From: Sphingomonadales bacterium | GTDB taxonomy: Bacteria; Pseudomonadota; Alphaproteobacteria; Sphingomonadales; Sphingomonadaceae | Direction: 5' to 3' | Length of the DNA stretch: 6,543 bases | Assembly: GCA_017302775.1 (NCBI GenBank) | Contig: JAFLDC010000156.1 | Coordinates: forward strand, 1-6,543 | In this document: positions 5,814 to 6,543 of the stretch, piece after piece | Layout of the letters: each line of letters opens with the position of its first letter | Numbering within the stretch: the stretch's first letter is position 1 | Notes under the pieces: model-generated | The model's input: the letters and a program-made list of their open reading frames with translations, nothing else | Databases searched by the model: none | What the model was told of the DNA's origin: nothing | Position numbers and translations under genes: made by a program

Positions 5814-6543
5814 TCAGTTGACCGCAATCGGGCGCGCTGCATTTGGCGCCTCGGTGCTCTCATGCCGTACTGCGCCGGGCAGACCGAACCCGTGGCGCCT
5901 GGTCAGCTGCTCGATGGTTTCCAGGATTTCCAGGCTGGCTTCGATGCCGATCATAAAGTTTTCGTCGATCCCCTCCATGCTGAGCATGGCGGTTTCCGAC
6001 AGGCATCCCAGTGCCATGCCGGTTTGCTTGACCAGCAGGTTGTTGTCCCCATAGCGCATGGGGAATGGCTGTTTTACCAAGCCCGCTTCGAGTATTTCCG
6101 GACAGGCCCCGGCACTGACCGCGAAGTCGAATGGGCGGGCAGCATCAAGCACAACGGCATCCTTACGGAGCAAGGATTGTGACAGGAACGGCTTGCCCCG
6201 GCTGGTGCATGACACGACCGCGCTGGCCTCTTGCAGCGCCGCTTCATAGTCGCCGCTGACGGTGATCATGGCGCGGCCCAGCTGATCGGAAGCAATCGTC
6301 GGCAGCAGTGCTTCGATGTCGTCATCGGATGCGTCCGCGGGGAGCAAGGCCTGTATCTTTGCAGCAATTGTTCCTGGCCGCGGATTGGCGACTTTCACGA
6401 TCTCACGGCAAAGCAGCGACAACAATTCGCGGTAACTGGACACGTTCGCTGAGCGTCGGCCGACCAAAACAATTTCGTTACTGATCTGGGCTGCCTTCAG
6501 CATCACCAGGCGGCCGATTGAGCCCCGTGCGCCAATGATCGCG
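5814..6543 (-). CDS. Long-chain acyl-ACP reductase (AAR)-like protein, C-terminal part, cut by the window edge
   Basis: The frame runs open from the right edge (first full codon at 6542) to a stop at 5814-5816, giving 242 visible residues. The start lies outside the window, since the only start codons inside fall within the Rossmann motif. That motif, AIIGARGSIGR, opens the visible part and is followed by the strand EIVLVGRR, as in NADPH-binding domains. The last half follows the order known from cyanobacterial AAR: VVLDAARP, an EAGLVKQPF turn, then GCLSETAMLSMEG, then a tail ending RRHGFGLP. The cysteine of GCLSETAM (codon 6005-6003) sits where AAR has its acylated catalytic Cys in CFAEAM. 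AAR reduces acyl-ACP or acyl-CoA to fatty aldehyde. The N-terminal domain is not visible, so other members of the wider dehydrogenase fold remain possible. It is transcribed toward the monooxygenase gene, 465 bases upstream of it. Confidence 0.62.
   Translation of the reverse strand, partial: AIIGARGSIGRLVMLKAAQISNEIVLVGRRSANVSSYRELLSLLCREIVKVANPRPGTIAAKIQALLPADASDDDIEALLPTIASDQLGRAMITVSGDYEAALQEASAVVSCTSRGKPFLSQSLLRKDAVVLDAARPFDFAVSAGACPEILEAGLVKQPFPMRYGDNNLLVKQTGMALGCLSETAMLSMEGIDENFMIGIEASLEILETIEQLTRRHGFGLPGAVRHESTEAPNAARPIAVN

Noticed and set aside
5542..6054. Plus-strand open frame of 170 codons
   Set aside because: It lacks a ribosome binding site and motifs, and its 3' half is antisense to the conserved active-site region of the acyl-reductase-like gene.
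1..6543. CRISPR arrays, tRNA or rRNA genes
   Set aside because: No regularly spaced repeats, cloverleaf-like segments or conserved rRNA stretches were seen on either strand.

Overview
The window looks like chromosomal or plasmid DNA of an alphaproteobacterium, most likely a sphingomonad (Novosphingobium/Sphingobium type). This rests on the moderately GC-rich coding style, the IS5-family (IS427-like) transposase tail and the hydrocarbon-oxidation gene content. It is an inference from general character, not from a marker gene. The theme is oxidation and reduction of long-chain lipids or hydrocarbons. Three of the five intact or partial non-mobile genes belong to families acting on alkanes, ketones/aldehydes or acyl thioesters.

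Layout, left to right: (1) 1-324, the C-terminal end of an IS5-family DDE transposase, plus strand, cut by the window edge. (2) 325-606, an AT-rich leader with a candidate promoter, an inverted repeat and a pair of direct repeats, in front of (3) 607-1761, a complete AlkB-type membrane di-iron alkane/fatty-acyl hydroxylase with all nine expected histidine ligands. (4) 1758-2195, a small three-helix membrane protein resembling DUF4260, overlapping alkB by four bases (ATGA). (5) 2196-2591, the C-terminal remnant of a major facilitator superfamily transporter, in the same frame directly behind the stop of the small protein. It is followed by a strong hairpin at 2572-2605 and a separate 10-bp inverted repeat at 2623-2668. 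(6) 2844-3710, a stand-alone Pol-beta-type nucleotidyltransferase with more AT-rich codon use and its own strong ribosome binding site. (7) On the minus strand, converging on it, 3855-5348, an EthA/AlmA-like flavin monooxygenase (group I Baeyer-Villiger type) with a good sigma-70-like promoter in a very AT-rich island. (8) 5481-5813, a tract with no gene I can name. (9) 5814 to the right edge, minus strand, the C-terminal part of a protein resembling cyanobacterial-type long-chain acyl-ACP reductase (AAR), with the position of its catalytic cysteine conserved.

How the parts may work together (inference): an AAR-like enzyme would release fatty aldehyde from acyl-ACP. The flavin monooxygenase could oxidise an aldehyde, a ketone or a long-chain alkane, and AlkB could hydroxylate a terminal methyl group. 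Read one way this is an alkane/aldehyde degradation island assembled next to an insertion sequence. Read another way it is a small pathway making an oxidised lipid. No rubredoxin or rubredoxin reductase for AlkB is encoded in the window. The transporter remnant, palindromic repeats and IS tail show that the region has been rearranged.
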